The translations under genes and the position numbers were made by a program. A stretch of 33,961 nucleotides of DNA from assembly GCA_964483175.1 (NCBI GenBank), contig CAZAAT010000020.1, positions 1 to 33,961 on the forward strand, read 5' to 3'. Shown piece after piece: positions 7,529-15,191 of the stretch (positions within the stretch are counted from its first letter, which is position 1; each line of letters starts with the position of its first letter). The notes under the pieces were generated by a model. The model was given only the letters and a program-made list of their open reading frames with translations, made no database searches and had not been told where the DNA came from. The stretch comes from JAAYHC01 sp964483175 (GTDB lineage Bacteria > Bacillota > UBA5301).

Positions 7529-7840
7529 GTGGCTCTTGATAAACTAAAAAGTGACGAGCTCGACTTATTTTTTAAGGCCATCTTGGCTTTAGAAGATTTG
7601 GCTGAATGCTATCGCTTCTTCGAAGATGTCTGTACAATATCCGAGCTCGAAGCGATGAGTCAACGACTTAAGGTCGCGATCATGCTTCAGCAAGGCCGCA
7701 AATACCAGGAGATTGTCGATGAGACCGGGGCCAGCACGGCTACTGTCAGCCGAGTCAAACGCTGCCTTAACTATGGTGCTGATGGTTATACACTTATCTT
7801 GGAGAAGCTCTCCAAGGCGGGGGAGATCACACTTGATTAA
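7529..7840 (+). CDS. yerC: YerC/YecD family TrpR-related DNA-binding protein, putative his regulator
   Basis: A 103-residue helical protein of the TrpR superfamily. The helix-turn-helix lies at about residues 55-80 (RKYQEIVDETGASTATVSRV), after the typical SELEAMSQRLKVAIMLQQG segment. The GTG at 7529 is preferred because GAAAGAGGT (7514-7522) sits 6 bases upstream; a TTG at 7511 would place the RBS inside the gene. The stop lies 8 bases inside hisZ, so the two are coupled. Comparative genomics has proposed YerC-like proteins as histidine-responsive repressors (HisR) in Firmicutes; the position at the head of this his cluster fits, but the ligand is inference. Confidence 0.85.
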   Translation: MALDKLKSDELDLFFKAILALEDLAECYRFFEDVCTISELEAMSQRLKVAIMLQQGRKYQEIVDETGASTATVSRVKRCLNYGADGYTLILEKLSKAGEITLD

Positions 7841-9062
7841 AGCTGATTTGCGTTTACAACGTCCACGGGGTACCAAAGATTATCTGCCGCATGAGACCCG
7901 GCTGATCAGGGCGATCGAGGCCAAGATCAGGGCTACTTTTCAGCTCTGGGGCTACGCAGAGGTGATTACCCCGACTTTTGAGCATATTGAGGTATTACGC
8001 CAAGGTACCGGACCGGAATCTGATGAGGTGATCTTCCGGTTTTTTGATCGCGAGGGACATACTCTCGGTTTGCGTTCTGATGCTACCACGCCGATTGCCA
8101 GGTTGGCAGCAACGCGCTTTGCCGAAGCCGGATCCCTTCTGCGCTTGGCGTACTTAACCAATATCTTTCGTTATGTCGATCCAGGGATGGGTCGTGAGAG
8201 AGAATTCCACCAGGCCGGTGTAGAACTGATCGGCTCCGCCCGACCGGAGGCGGACGCGGAGGTCATTGAACTAGCGGCAGAGGTCTTTGCCGCGCTAAGC
8301 ATCGAAGCTTACCGCCTCGATCTCGGCGAAGTCAGCTTTATCTTGGGGGTGTTGGCCGACTCCGGCTTATCGGCAAAAGAACAACGCCAGGTACGCTTGG
8401 CCTTGCTCAACAAAGACTTTGTTAAGCTCAGAGAGGTTTTGGAGGCGGCGCTGATCTCGGACCATTCCAAGCAGCAACTTTTTAATCTGAGTCAGCTTCG
8501 CGGGGGAGTAGAGGTTATTGCAGAAGCGCGAAAGTTAACAGATAACAAGCAGGCCCACGCGGCGTTGGACCGTCTACAGGAGGTTTGCAGCCTGCTCAGT
8601 CCAGAGGTTTTACAATGTGTCCAGCTGGACTTGGGTATGCTCAAAGACCTTGATTATTATACCGGCGTAATTTTCGAAGGCTATGTACCAGAACTAGGCT
8701 ATACGGTTTGTACCGGTGGCCGTTATGATCGGTTAATCGGTCGTTTTGGCCCCGATCAACCTGCGACAGGGTTTGCTTTTGGAATTGAGCGCTTGTTAGA
8801 GTTGGTTCGCTGGCCTGATGCTGCCGGTGCCCCCGTTTATCTGGGTTATGCTCCCGACCAGCGGGGAGAGGCCCATAGGCTGGCTGAGCTGCTCCGTTCC
8901 CAAGGGATTCCGACGATCTGGCAACTCGAAAGGGCAGTGCAGCCAGATGCCCTGCATTTGCAAGTCCTTGCCCCTAACCAATATCAGTTAATCCATGGTG
9001 ACCAGGTACTATCTTTCGCCTCGCCCGTAGAAATTTCCGCGTATTTAACTAGTCGAAAATAG
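7833..9062 (+). CDS. hisZ: ATP phosphoribosyltransferase regulatory subunit HisZ
   Basis: HisZ is a histidyl-tRNA synthetase paralogue that forms the active, histidine-sensitive complex with short HisG, first enzyme of histidine synthesis. The TTG at 7833 is chosen: GGGGGAG (7819-7825) is 7 bases upstream and the protein (409 residues) then begins LIKADLRLQRPRGTKDYLP. Class II synthetase folds are seen in PRGTKDYLPHE, RSDATTPIARL, REREFHQAGVELIG, LDYYTGVIFEGY and GGRYDRL. The synthetase histidine motif, normally near RGLDYYTG, reads KDLDYYTG, and no tRNA-anticodon domain follows, so this is HisZ and not HisS. It overlaps yerC by 8 bases. Confidence 0.93.
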   Translation: MIKADLRLQRPRGTKDYLPHETRLIRAIEAKIRATFQLWGYAEVITPTFEHIEVLRQGTGPESDEVIFRFFDREGHTLGLRSDATTPIARLAATRFAEAGSLLRLAYLTNIFRYVDPGMGREREFHQAGVELIGSARPEADAEVIELAAEVFAALSIEAYRLDLGEVSFILGVLADSGLSAKEQRQVRLALLNKDFVKLREVLEAALISDHSKQQLFNLSQLRGGVEVIAEARKLTDNKQAHAALDRLQEVCSLLSPEVLQCVQLDLGMLKDLDYYTGVIFEGYVPELGYTVCTGGRYDRLIGRFGPDQPATGFAFGIERLLELVRWPDAAGAPVYLGYAPDQRGEAHRLAELLRSQGIPTIWQLERAVQPDALHLQVLAPNQYQLIHGDQVLSFASPVEISAYLTSRK

Positions 9063-9063
9063 A

Positions 9064-9092
9064 TTGACAGTGGCAAATCTGTATGGTAGCAT
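9064..9092 (+). promoter_or_regulatory. Candidate promoter of hisG operon
   Basis: A perfect TTGACA (9064-9069), one base after the hisZ stop codon, is followed 17 bases later by TAGCAT (9087-9092). Predicted transcription would start near 9099, just ahead of the 11-bp dyad. This suggests that hisG onward can be transcribed separately from yerC-hisZ. Confidence 0.65.
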
Positions 9093-9104
9093 TAGTGTAA
9101 TTTA

Positions 9105-9134
9105 TTAATTTAACACTTTAGCTTGTTAAATTAA
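9105..9134. promoter_or_regulatory. Perfect 11-bp inverted repeat before hisG (candidate operator)
   Basis: TTAATTTAACA (9105-9115) and TGTTAAATTAA (9124-9134) are perfectly complementary with an 8-base spacer. The repeat lies between the predicted transcription start and the hisG RBS (9135-9142), the usual place for a repressor site. The core resembles the inverted repeat upstream of yerC. As an AT-rich RNA hairpin it would be weak, which favours a DNA operator. Confidence 0.6.
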
Positions 9135-9148
9135 GAAAGAGGTTTGTC

Positions 9149-9799
9149 ATGCGTCCAGTTAAGATCGCGATGCCAAAAGGGAGGCTCTTTGCTCCACTGG
9201 TGGAGCTTTTTACCAAGGCCGGTTTTTTCGATCTAGCGCCAGAGGTTGATCTGGAGCGCCGCTTGACCTTAACGACCGCCGACGGTCGGTGGAAGTTGTT
9301 GCTAGTCAAGCCGGCTGATGTACCGATTTATGTTGAATATGGTGCTGCAGATCTAGGAGTGGCCGGTAAGGATGTGCTCTTAGAGGCGAGCCGGGAACTG
9401 TGTGAACTATATGATTTGGGGGTTGGCAGGTGCCGATTGATCATGGCTGTTCCAGAGGAGTCCCCGATCCAAAAGGCTACCGACCTTGTCCCAGGTTCCC
9501 GGGTAGCAACCAAGTTTCCCCGCATCGCGCAGGGGTATTTTTCCTCCCATGGCATCCAAGTCGATATTGTTAAACTCAATGGAAGTATCGAACTGGCTCC
9601 CAAAGCCCGGCTGGCCTCGGCTATTGTTGATATCACGGAGACCGGGAGGACTCTTGAGCAGAATCAACTGAAAATTGTCGAAGAGATCATGCGCGTTAGC
9701 GCCCGCTTGATCTGCAACCGGATCAGCTATAAGGTTCACTATCCGCTGATTCAACAGATGGTACAGGGACTTCAAGCATTGGAGGTTTCCAAGCGATGA
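9149..9799 (+). CDS. hisG: ATP phosphoribosyltransferase catalytic subunit, short form
   Basis: HisG condenses ATP with PRPP to phosphoribosyl-ATP. At 216 residues it is the short form that lacks the C-terminal regulatory domain and depends on HisZ, which is encoded just upstream. Visible marks are KIAMPKGRLF at the N terminus, ADLGVAGKDVLLE, GSRVATKFPRIAQ, and the signature near ELAPKARLASAIVDITETG. GAAAGAGG (9135-9142) supports the ATG. Its stop overlaps hisD by four bases (ATGA). Confidence 0.96.
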   Translation: MRPVKIAMPKGRLFAPLVELFTKAGFFDLAPEVDLERRLTLTTADGRWKLLLVKPADVPIYVEYGAADLGVAGKDVLLEASRELCELYDLGVGRCRLIMAVPEESPIQKATDLVPGSRVATKFPRIAQGYFSSHGIQVDIVKLNGSIELAPKARLASAIVDITETGRTLEQNQLKIVEEIMRVSARLICNRISYKVHYPLIQQMVQGLQALEVSKR

Positions 9800-11112
9800 A
9801 CAATGAGATAGGTTGGAAAGTAGTACGCTATAACGGTGATCTAAACGATTTTGACCGGTCTTTGCTTGATCGGGGGCTTGAGTTTGATCCGGCCAAAGAA
9901 GCCGCGGCCTTGGAGATCATCCGCCGTGTGCGGAAAGATGGTGATCAGGCGCTCTGTGAGTTGACCCACCGGTTTGACGGGGTAGAATTAGCTCCCGACG
10001 CTTTGCGGGTAACAGAGAGTGAAATACGGACAGCGTGTGAACTGGTCAGCGACGAATTTCTCGAGGCGGCCCGGTTTGCGGCTGCGCGGATTCGGCGGTA
10101 CCATGTTAAGCAAAAGCCGCAGGACTGGTTCTATCTGGATGAGGAGTCCGGTGCGCGTTTAGGACGGCGCTATATTCCCCTTGATCGGGTCGGAGTTTAT
10201 GTTCCGGGTGGACGGGCCCCCTATCCATCCACTGTCCTAATGAATGTGATTCCACCCCAGGTAGCTGGGGTTCAGGAAATTTGCTTGGTTACTCCCCCGG
10301 GACCCGGTGGTGTAGTGAATCCACACGTCTTAGCTGTTGCAGAGCTATTGGGCGTTACTGAAATCTATAAGGTCGGTGGAGCACAGGCGATTGCGGCTTT
10401 GGCCTACGGGACCGAGACGATCCGCCGGGTTGATAAGATCTGCGGGCCAGGCAATATCTACGTCACTTTGGCTAAAAAGCTTGTCTATGGAGATGTTGGC
10501 ATTGATATGCTGGCTGGACCCTCGGAGATTGCCGTGGTCGCCGATGCCGAAGCCAACCCGGCCTTCGTGGCAGCAGATCTGCTTTCCCAGGCCGAGCATG
10601 ACCCTGAGGCCGGAGCCTTTTTGTTTACCCCCAGTCCAAGCCTTGCTAGAGCAGTGGAAGCCGAATTGATTAAGCAGTTAGCGCAGTTAACCCGGCGTGA
10701 AACAGCTACTACAGCTTTGTCTAGGTGGGGGCGCTGCATTCTGGTTGATTCATTAGCAGATGCGTTTGAATTGGTTAATTTACTGGCTCCGGAACACTTG
10801 GAGCTGTATCTCAGCGAAGCCGAGAAATACCTACCGTTGGTACGTTCGGCCGGCACGATCTTTCTTGGCGGATATACCCCGGAGCCATTAGGGGACTACG
10901 CCTCCGGGACTAATCACGTTTTGCCCACCCACGGTACAGCCCGCTTCGCTTCGGGCCTCGGTGTTGATGATTTTCTCAAACGGGTGAGTATCTCCAGCTA
11001 TGACTATCACGCTCTGACCAAAGTAGCGGATAGTGTTTTAACCTTAGCTGATATCGAAGGTTTCGCCGCCCATGCCAATGCGGTGCGCCTTCGCCTGCAA
11101 AAGGAGGAATAA
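9796..11112 (+). CDS. hisD: Histidinol dehydrogenase
   Basis: HisD oxidises L-histidinol to histidine in two NAD-dependent steps. The 438-residue protein has VGVYVPGGRAPYPSTVLMN, GGAQAIAALAYGT, the signature area IDMLAGPSEIAVVAD, zinc-ligand regions LSQAEHDP and GDYASGTNHVLPTHGTAR, and the catalytic Glu-His of LAPEHLEL. It starts within the hisG stop (ATGA overlap) and is followed two bases after its stop by hisB. Confidence 0.97.
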   Translation: MNNEIGWKVVRYNGDLNDFDRSLLDRGLEFDPAKEAAALEIIRRVRKDGDQALCELTHRFDGVELAPDALRVTESEIRTACELVSDEFLEAARFAAARIRRYHVKQKPQDWFYLDEESGARLGRRYIPLDRVGVYVPGGRAPYPSTVLMNVIPPQVAGVQEICLVTPPGPGGVVNPHVLAVAELLGVTEIYKVGGAQAIAALAYGTETIRRVDKICGPGNIYVTLAKKLVYGDVGIDMLAGPSEIAVVADAEANPAFVAADLLSQAEHDPEAGAFLFTPSPSLARAVEAELIKQLAQLTRRETATTALSRWGRCILVDSLADAFELVNLLAPEHLELYLSEAEKYLPLVRSAGTIFLGGYTPEPLGDYASGTNHVLPTHGTARFASGLGVDDFLKRVSISSYDYHALTKVADSVLTLADIEGFAAHANAVRLRLQKEE

Positions 11113-11114
11113 TT

Positions 11115-11708
11115 ATGCACACCCCGCGAACTGCGCAAATCCAACGTCAGACCGGAGAGACGGCGATTGAGGTCGAATTAAACCTCGATGTGTCCGGACC
11201 GTCTCAAGTAGACACGGCGATCGGTTTCTTTGACCACCTGCTCGAACAAATAGGTAAACATGGGCTCTTCAGCCTTGTCGTACAAGCTCAAGGCGATCTA
11301 GAGGTAGATGGCCACCATACAGTTGAAGATGTGGGGATCACTCTTGGTTTGGCCTTTAAGGAAGCCCTGGGAAGCAAAGAGGGAATCAGGCGCTACGGAA
11401 GCTGTGATTTGCCGATGGATGAAGCTTTGGCGAGGGTTGCCCTCGATTTGAGCGGCCGGCCTTATCTCGTGCTGAGAGCGGATTTTCCCCAAGAACGGGT
11501 CGGCTGGTTTGACACCTGCCTGGTGAAGGAGTTTCTGCAAGCCTTCTGCACCGCAGCCGGGATTACCCTGCATGTAGAGGTTTCCGGGGAGAATAGCCAC
11601 CATATGATCGAAGCACTCTTCAAGGCTTTGGGTCGCGCGCTGCGGGTGGCGGTTGAGCTTGATCCACGGGTAAGCGGGGTTCCGTCAACCAAAGGGGTCT
11701 TGGCGTGA
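11115..11708 (+). CDS. hisB: Imidazoleglycerol-phosphate dehydratase
   Basis: HisB dehydrates imidazole glycerol phosphate to imidazole acetol phosphate. The 197-residue monofunctional form shows the manganese-binding pattern: FFDHLLEQIGKHG, DGHHTVEDVGITLG, the middle SGRPYLVLRADF, and ENSHHMIEALFKALGRAL near the C terminus. The RBS AAAGGAGG overlaps the hisD end. The next gene is hisA after 29 bases; hisH, usual at this place in Firmicutes operons, is absent. Confidence 0.97.
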   Translation: MHTPRTAQIQRQTGETAIEVELNLDVSGPSQVDTAIGFFDHLLEQIGKHGLFSLVVQAQGDLEVDGHHTVEDVGITLGLAFKEALGSKEGIRRYGSCDLPMDEALARVALDLSGRPYLVLRADFPQERVGWFDTCLVKEFLQAFCTAAGITLHVEVSGENSHHMIEALFKALGRALRVAVELDPRVSGVPSTKGVLA

Positions 11709-11737
11709 GATTGTTTCGACTAAAGGAGCGATAAACA

Positions 11738-12472
11738 GTGCTGATCATTCCGGCAATTGATTTGGTTAACGGGCGGTGTGTGCGGTTACGCCAGGGTGAC
11801 TTCGCCCAAGAAACCGTATATGCAGAGGATCCGTTGGAGGTGGCTCATCAATGGGCTGCTCTTGGGGGGAGACGGCTGCACCTGGTTGACCTGGATGCCG
11901 CCCGAGGCAGTGGTGACAATCGGGCAGTGATAAAGAGGATCGCGGCTGAGCTCGAGATTGAAATCGAGGTCGGTGGGGGCTTGCGTTCGCTCGCGGATCT
12001 CGAAGAGATCTTGGAGGCTGGTGCCGATTATGCGATTATCGGCAGTGCTGCTTATACAAGTCCAGACCTGGTTGAGCAGGCGGTTACTCGCTTTGGAGAG
12101 GCAATCTTGGTTGGCATCGATGCCCGTGATGGCCAGGTGGCTGTACAGGGTTGGCTGGAAACTGTGGCTATCACCCCAGCCGAACTGGGCCGAATGATGA
12201 AAGAATCCGGGGTCGAGACAGTGATTTTTACTGACATCGCCAAAGATGGGATGCTCTCCGGCCCTAATCTTACGGCCTCAGTAGAACTCAGCGAAACTAC
12301 CGGTCTCAACGTTATCATCTCTGGTGGAGTCTCAACATACCAAGATTTGGAGCAAATTGCCGCTGAAGCCGCCAATAATCCACGGATCAGCGGAGCGATC
12401 ATTGGCAAAGCTCTCTATACCGGTGCAATAGACTTGGCTCACGCCATCAGTCAATTCGGAGGTGAGCGGTGA
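11738..12472 (+). CDS. hisA: Phosphoribosylformimino-5-aminoimidazole carboxamide ribotide isomerase
   Basis: HisA is the Amadori isomerase (ProFAR to PRFAR), a (beta-alpha)8 barrel of 244 residues. The N-terminal catalytic Asp is in IIPAIDLVNGRCVRLRQGD; the half-barrel phosphate sites are EVGGGLRS and ISGGVSTYQDL, and the second catalytic Asp is in FTDIAKDGMLSGPN. It starts with GTG, preceded by AAAGGAG (11722-11728). Its stop overlaps the hisF ATG by one base. Only 29 bases separate it from hisB. Confidence 0.96.
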   Translation: MLIIPAIDLVNGRCVRLRQGDFAQETVYAEDPLEVAHQWAALGGRRLHLVDLDAARGSGDNRAVIKRIAAELEIEIEVGGGLRSLADLEEILEAGADYAIIGSAAYTSPDLVEQAVTRFGEAILVGIDARDGQVAVQGWLETVAITPAELGRMMKESGVETVIFTDIAKDGMLSGPNLTASVELSETTGLNVIISGGVSTYQDLEQIAAEAANNPRISGAIIGKALYTGAIDLAHAISQFGGER

Positions 12473-13260
12473 TGTGTTTCAAACGCATTATTCCCTGTCT
12501 TGATGTCAAAGATGGCCGGGTTGTTAAGGGGGTAAATTTTGAGGGTCTGCGTGATGCCGGAGATCCGGTGGAGTTGGCGGCCTGGTATGACCGAGCGGGC
12601 GCTGACGAGCTTGTCTTTTTGGATATCACCGCCTCATATGAGAAACGCAAAACCTTGGTTGAATTAGTGCGACGGACGGCGGAGCAGATTTCGATCCCCT
12701 TGACGGTTGGCGGGGGGATAGCTGCGATTGATGATATTCGGGCGGTATTAGCAGCCGGGGCTGACAAGGTTTCCATCAGTACCGCTGCTGTTAGCAAGCC
12801 AGCCTTGATCGCAGAGGGTGCCGCCGAGTTTGGCGGTGAGTGTATTATCGTGGCTATCGATGCCAAAAAGCGCCCTGAGGGTGAGGGGTGGGAGGTTTTC
12901 AGCCATGGCGGTCGGACTCCAACCGGCTTGGATGCGGTGGAGTGGGCGAAACAAGTGGAGCAGCTAGGGGCAGGGGAGATACTCTTAACCAGTATGGACC
13001 GGGATGGCACAAAAAACGGCTATGACAATGAACTAAACCGTGCCGTGGCCAGCCAAGTCAAGATTCCCGTGATCGCTTCGGGGGGAGCAGGCGAACTGGC
13101 CCATTTTCAGGAGGCTTTCACTTTAGGTTTAGTTGATGCGGTGTTGGCGGCATCGCTATTTCACTTTCGTGAGGTCAGCATCGCAGAGGCCAAAGAATAT
13201 CTGGCTGCAGCTGGGGTTCCGGTACGGCCGATTGAAGCAGGGAGAGAGGCTGATGACTGA
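12472..13260 (+). CDS. hisF: Imidazole glycerol phosphate synthase cyclase subunit
   Basis: HisF closes the imidazole ring from PRFAR and ammonia, giving IGP and AICAR. The 262-residue barrel has KRIIPCLDVKDGRVVKG with the catalytic Asp11-type residue, DELVFLDITAS, LTVGGGI, GADKVSIS, HGGRTPTGLDAVEW, the second catalytic Asp in SMDRDGTK and ASGGAGEL. The ATG at 12472 is preferred over the GTG at 12469, since GGAGGTG (12458-12464) is then 7 bases away. HisF normally receives ammonia from HisH, whose gene is missing from this operon. HisF is known to work with free ammonia in vitro; whether that happens here is inference. Confidence 0.96.
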   Translation: MCFKRIIPCLDVKDGRVVKGVNFEGLRDAGDPVELAAWYDRAGADELVFLDITASYEKRKTLVELVRRTAEQISIPLTVGGGIAAIDDIRAVLAAGADKVSISTAAVSKPALIAEGAAEFGGECIIVAIDAKKRPEGEGWEVFSHGGRTPTGLDAVEWAKQVEQLGAGEILLTSMDRDGTKNGYDNELNRAVASQVKIPVIASGGAGELAHFQEAFTLGLVDAVLAASLFHFREVSIAEAKEYLAAAGVPVRPIEAGREADD

Positions 13261-13873
13261 TCTTACTGACTTAAAATATGTTGGCGGCTTGATTCCGGCC
13301 ATTATTCAGGATGCCCGGACGGGTGAGGTTCTGATGCTGGCTTATATGAACCAGGAGTCGTTGGCCAAAACGCTGGAAACCGGGCAGACTTGGTTTTTCA
13401 GCCGGAGCCGACAAGAATTGTGGCATAAGGGAGCCACATCCGGTAACTTCCAGGAGGTCATTTCTGTTACGACTGATTGCGATCGCGACACCTTGCTTAT
13501 CCAGGTGATTCAACAGGGTGCCGGGGCATGTCACCAAGGAAGCTGGACTTGTTTTAATCATCTACTCTCCGGCCCTGAAAATCCGGCCCGGGCCGCCATT
13601 TTGGATCAGCTCCGGTTGGTGGTCGCCGATCGCCGGCAAAATCCGGTGGAGGGTTCGTATACCACTTACCTCTTTGATAAAGGTCTCGATAAAATATGTA
13701 AAAAGATCGGGGAAGAGTCGGCAGAAGTGATTATCGCCGCCAAGAACCACGATCCGGAAGAATTAGCGCTGGAGGCCGCCGATCTTTTATACCACTTGCT
13801 GGTCTTGCTCGAGGCAAGCCAGGTGGGTAATGAAGATCTTTGGCAGGTCTTAGCTAAAAGAAGAATGAAATAG
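13253..13873 (+). CDS. hisIE: Bifunctional phosphoribosyl-AMP cyclohydrolase / phosphoribosyl-ATP diphosphatase
   Basis: A 206-residue fusion of HisI and HisE, steps 2 and 3 of histidine synthesis. The HisI part (about 1-115) has QDARTGEVLMLAYMN, WFFSRSRQELWHKG, the metal-binding TTDCDRDTLLIQV and CHQGSWTCF. The HisE part (about 120-206) has the MazG-like helices with KKIGEESAEVIIAAKN and EAADLLYHLLVLL. The ATG at 13253 has GGGAGAGAGG (13240-13249) upstream and overlaps hisF by 8 bases; an earlier in-frame start gives 40 unrelated residues. It is the last his gene; the antiporter gene follows after 37 bases with no terminator seen. Confidence 0.95.
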   Translation: MTDLTDLKYVGGLIPAIIQDARTGEVLMLAYMNQESLAKTLETGQTWFFSRSRQELWHKGATSGNFQEVISVTTDCDRDTLLIQVIQQGAGACHQGSWTCFNHLLSGPENPARAAILDQLRLVVADRRQNPVEGSYTTYLFDKGLDKICKKIGEESAEVIIAAKNHDPEELALEAADLLYHLLVLLEASQVGNEDLWQVLAKRRMK

Positions 13874-13910
13874 GCATACTATTACCAATCCTGAGAACAA
13901 AGGGGTCTGC

Positions 13911-14969
13911 ATGGCAAACAAGCTCTTTTTATGGCTAGTAATTGTCGGTGTACCGCTTTCGGTTGTCGCCGGTTATTTGGGATTGGCTCCGAGCGTATTG
14001 TTTTTTATCTATAGCCTGACGATTATTGCCTTGGCTGGCTTCATGGGCCGTGCTACCGAGAGCTTGGCCATTATCGCCGGCCCCCGTATCGGTGGTATGC
14101 TCAACGCAACTTTTGGCAATGCCGTTGAGCTGATCATCTCCGTCTTCTCGCTTCGAGCCGGACTACATGAGGTGGTTCTGGCCTCCCTAACCGGTTCGGT
14201 AATCGGCAACCTGCTCTTGGTAGGTGGGTTGTCTTTTTTTGTTGGCGGCCTCAAGTTTAAACGACAAGTTTTTAGTGTTGATGATGCCCGCCATAACTCC
14301 GGGCTATTGATCTTCGCCGTAATCGTGGCCTTTGTGATTCCAGAAGTTTTTTCGACTCAGATATCGCTCGAACGCTCGCTTTCTCTTAGCATCGGTATTT
14401 CGGTGGTGATGGTCTTGCTTTACCTGGCCGCCCTCTACTTTAGATTGGTTACCCATCGAGGGGTGTACCAGCGGCGGGGAGAGCAAGTAGCTGATCACCA
14501 GGAGGTCCCGGAATGGAGCGCCCGCCTTTCGGTAACGATCCTGGCTCTATCGACTCTTGTAGTAGCCTACATCTCCGAAAAGTTGGTGCATACTTTTGAA
14601 TTTGTCGCCGAGAGCTTTGGTTGGAGCCAGCTCTTTATCGGGGTAATTATCGTCGCGATAGTTGGAAATGCTGCGGAACACGGTTCAGCGATCATTATGG
14701 CGTATAAAAATAAGATGAATACTGCTGTTGAAATTGCTGTGGGCTCAACTGTGCAGGTGGCCATGTTTGTCGCCCCGGTGCTGGTGTTAATTTCCCTCTT
14801 CTTTCCAACCCCCATGCCGCTGGTCTTTACTTTGCCGGAGCTAATCGCGATGGCCTCGGCAGTCTTATTATCGATCATCATCTTAAATGATGGGGAAAGC
14901 AACTGGTTTGACGGGGTCACCCTTCTGGCCGCCTACATCATTATGGGGATCGGCTTTTATCTGCTCTAG
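13911..14969 (+). CDS. cax: Ca2+/H+ antiporter (Cax family)
   Basis: A 352-residue inner-membrane cation exchanger of the CaCA superfamily, expected to extrude Ca2+ in exchange for protons. The two inverted alpha repeats are clear: FGNAVELIISVFSL (GNxxE at about residues 69-73) and VGNAAEHGSAIIMAYKNKM (about 253-257), each followed by a polar helix. About 11 hydrophobic segments are present, with an acidic/hydrophilic stretch near 185-203 dividing the halves. AAAGGGG (13899-13905) precedes the ATG. It could be read through from the his operon, since no terminator separates them, but a functional link is not evident. Confidence 0.93.
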   Translation: MANKLFLWLVIVGVPLSVVAGYLGLAPSVLFFIYSLTIIALAGFMGRATESLAIIAGPRIGGMLNATFGNAVELIISVFSLRAGLHEVVLASLTGSVIGNLLLVGGLSFFVGGLKFKRQVFSVDDARHNSGLLIFAVIVAFVIPEVFSTQISLERSLSLSIGISVVMVLLYLAALYFRLVTHRGVYQRRGEQVADHQEVPEWSARLSVTILALSTLVVAYISEKLVHTFEFVAESFGWSQLFIGVIIVAIVGNAAEHGSAIIMAYKNKMNTAVEIAVGSTVQVAMFVAPVLVLISLFFPTPMPLVFTLPELIAMASAVLLSIIILNDGESNWFDGVTLLAAYIIMGIGFYLL

Positions 14970-15120
14970 GTGGAATAATCCTCTTCAGCCACAATAACCC
15001 GGTTCTGCCCTTGCTTGCCATTCAAGTCTGACTGCTACCAAAAGAGTTATAAAGGTGCAGCTAAAAACGGACAAGTCTGACCAATCCGCTGCAAATTGAC
15101 AAAAGGCCAGCTACAGAAGG

Positions 15121-15150
15121 CTGACAACCCCACCGCTTTCTTGCTACAAT
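15121..15150 (+). promoter_or_regulatory. Candidate promoter of the SleB-like hydrolase gene
   Basis: CTGACA (15121-15126) and TACAAT (15145-15150) are spaced by 18 bases, about 40 bases before the start of the hydrolase. The preceding 150 bases (14970-15120) contain no gene I can support, only a 10-bp direct repeat CAAGTCTGAC at 15023 and 15072. Confidence 0.6.
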
Positions 15151-15191
15151 AGGAACACCCGGGTAAAAATCCATGTTAAGGAGGTATTACT

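Noticed and set aside
7833..9062. Histidyl-tRNA synthetase (hisS)
   Set aside because: The histidine motif is altered (KDLDYYTG), the anticodon domain is missing and it precedes short hisG, so it is HisZ.
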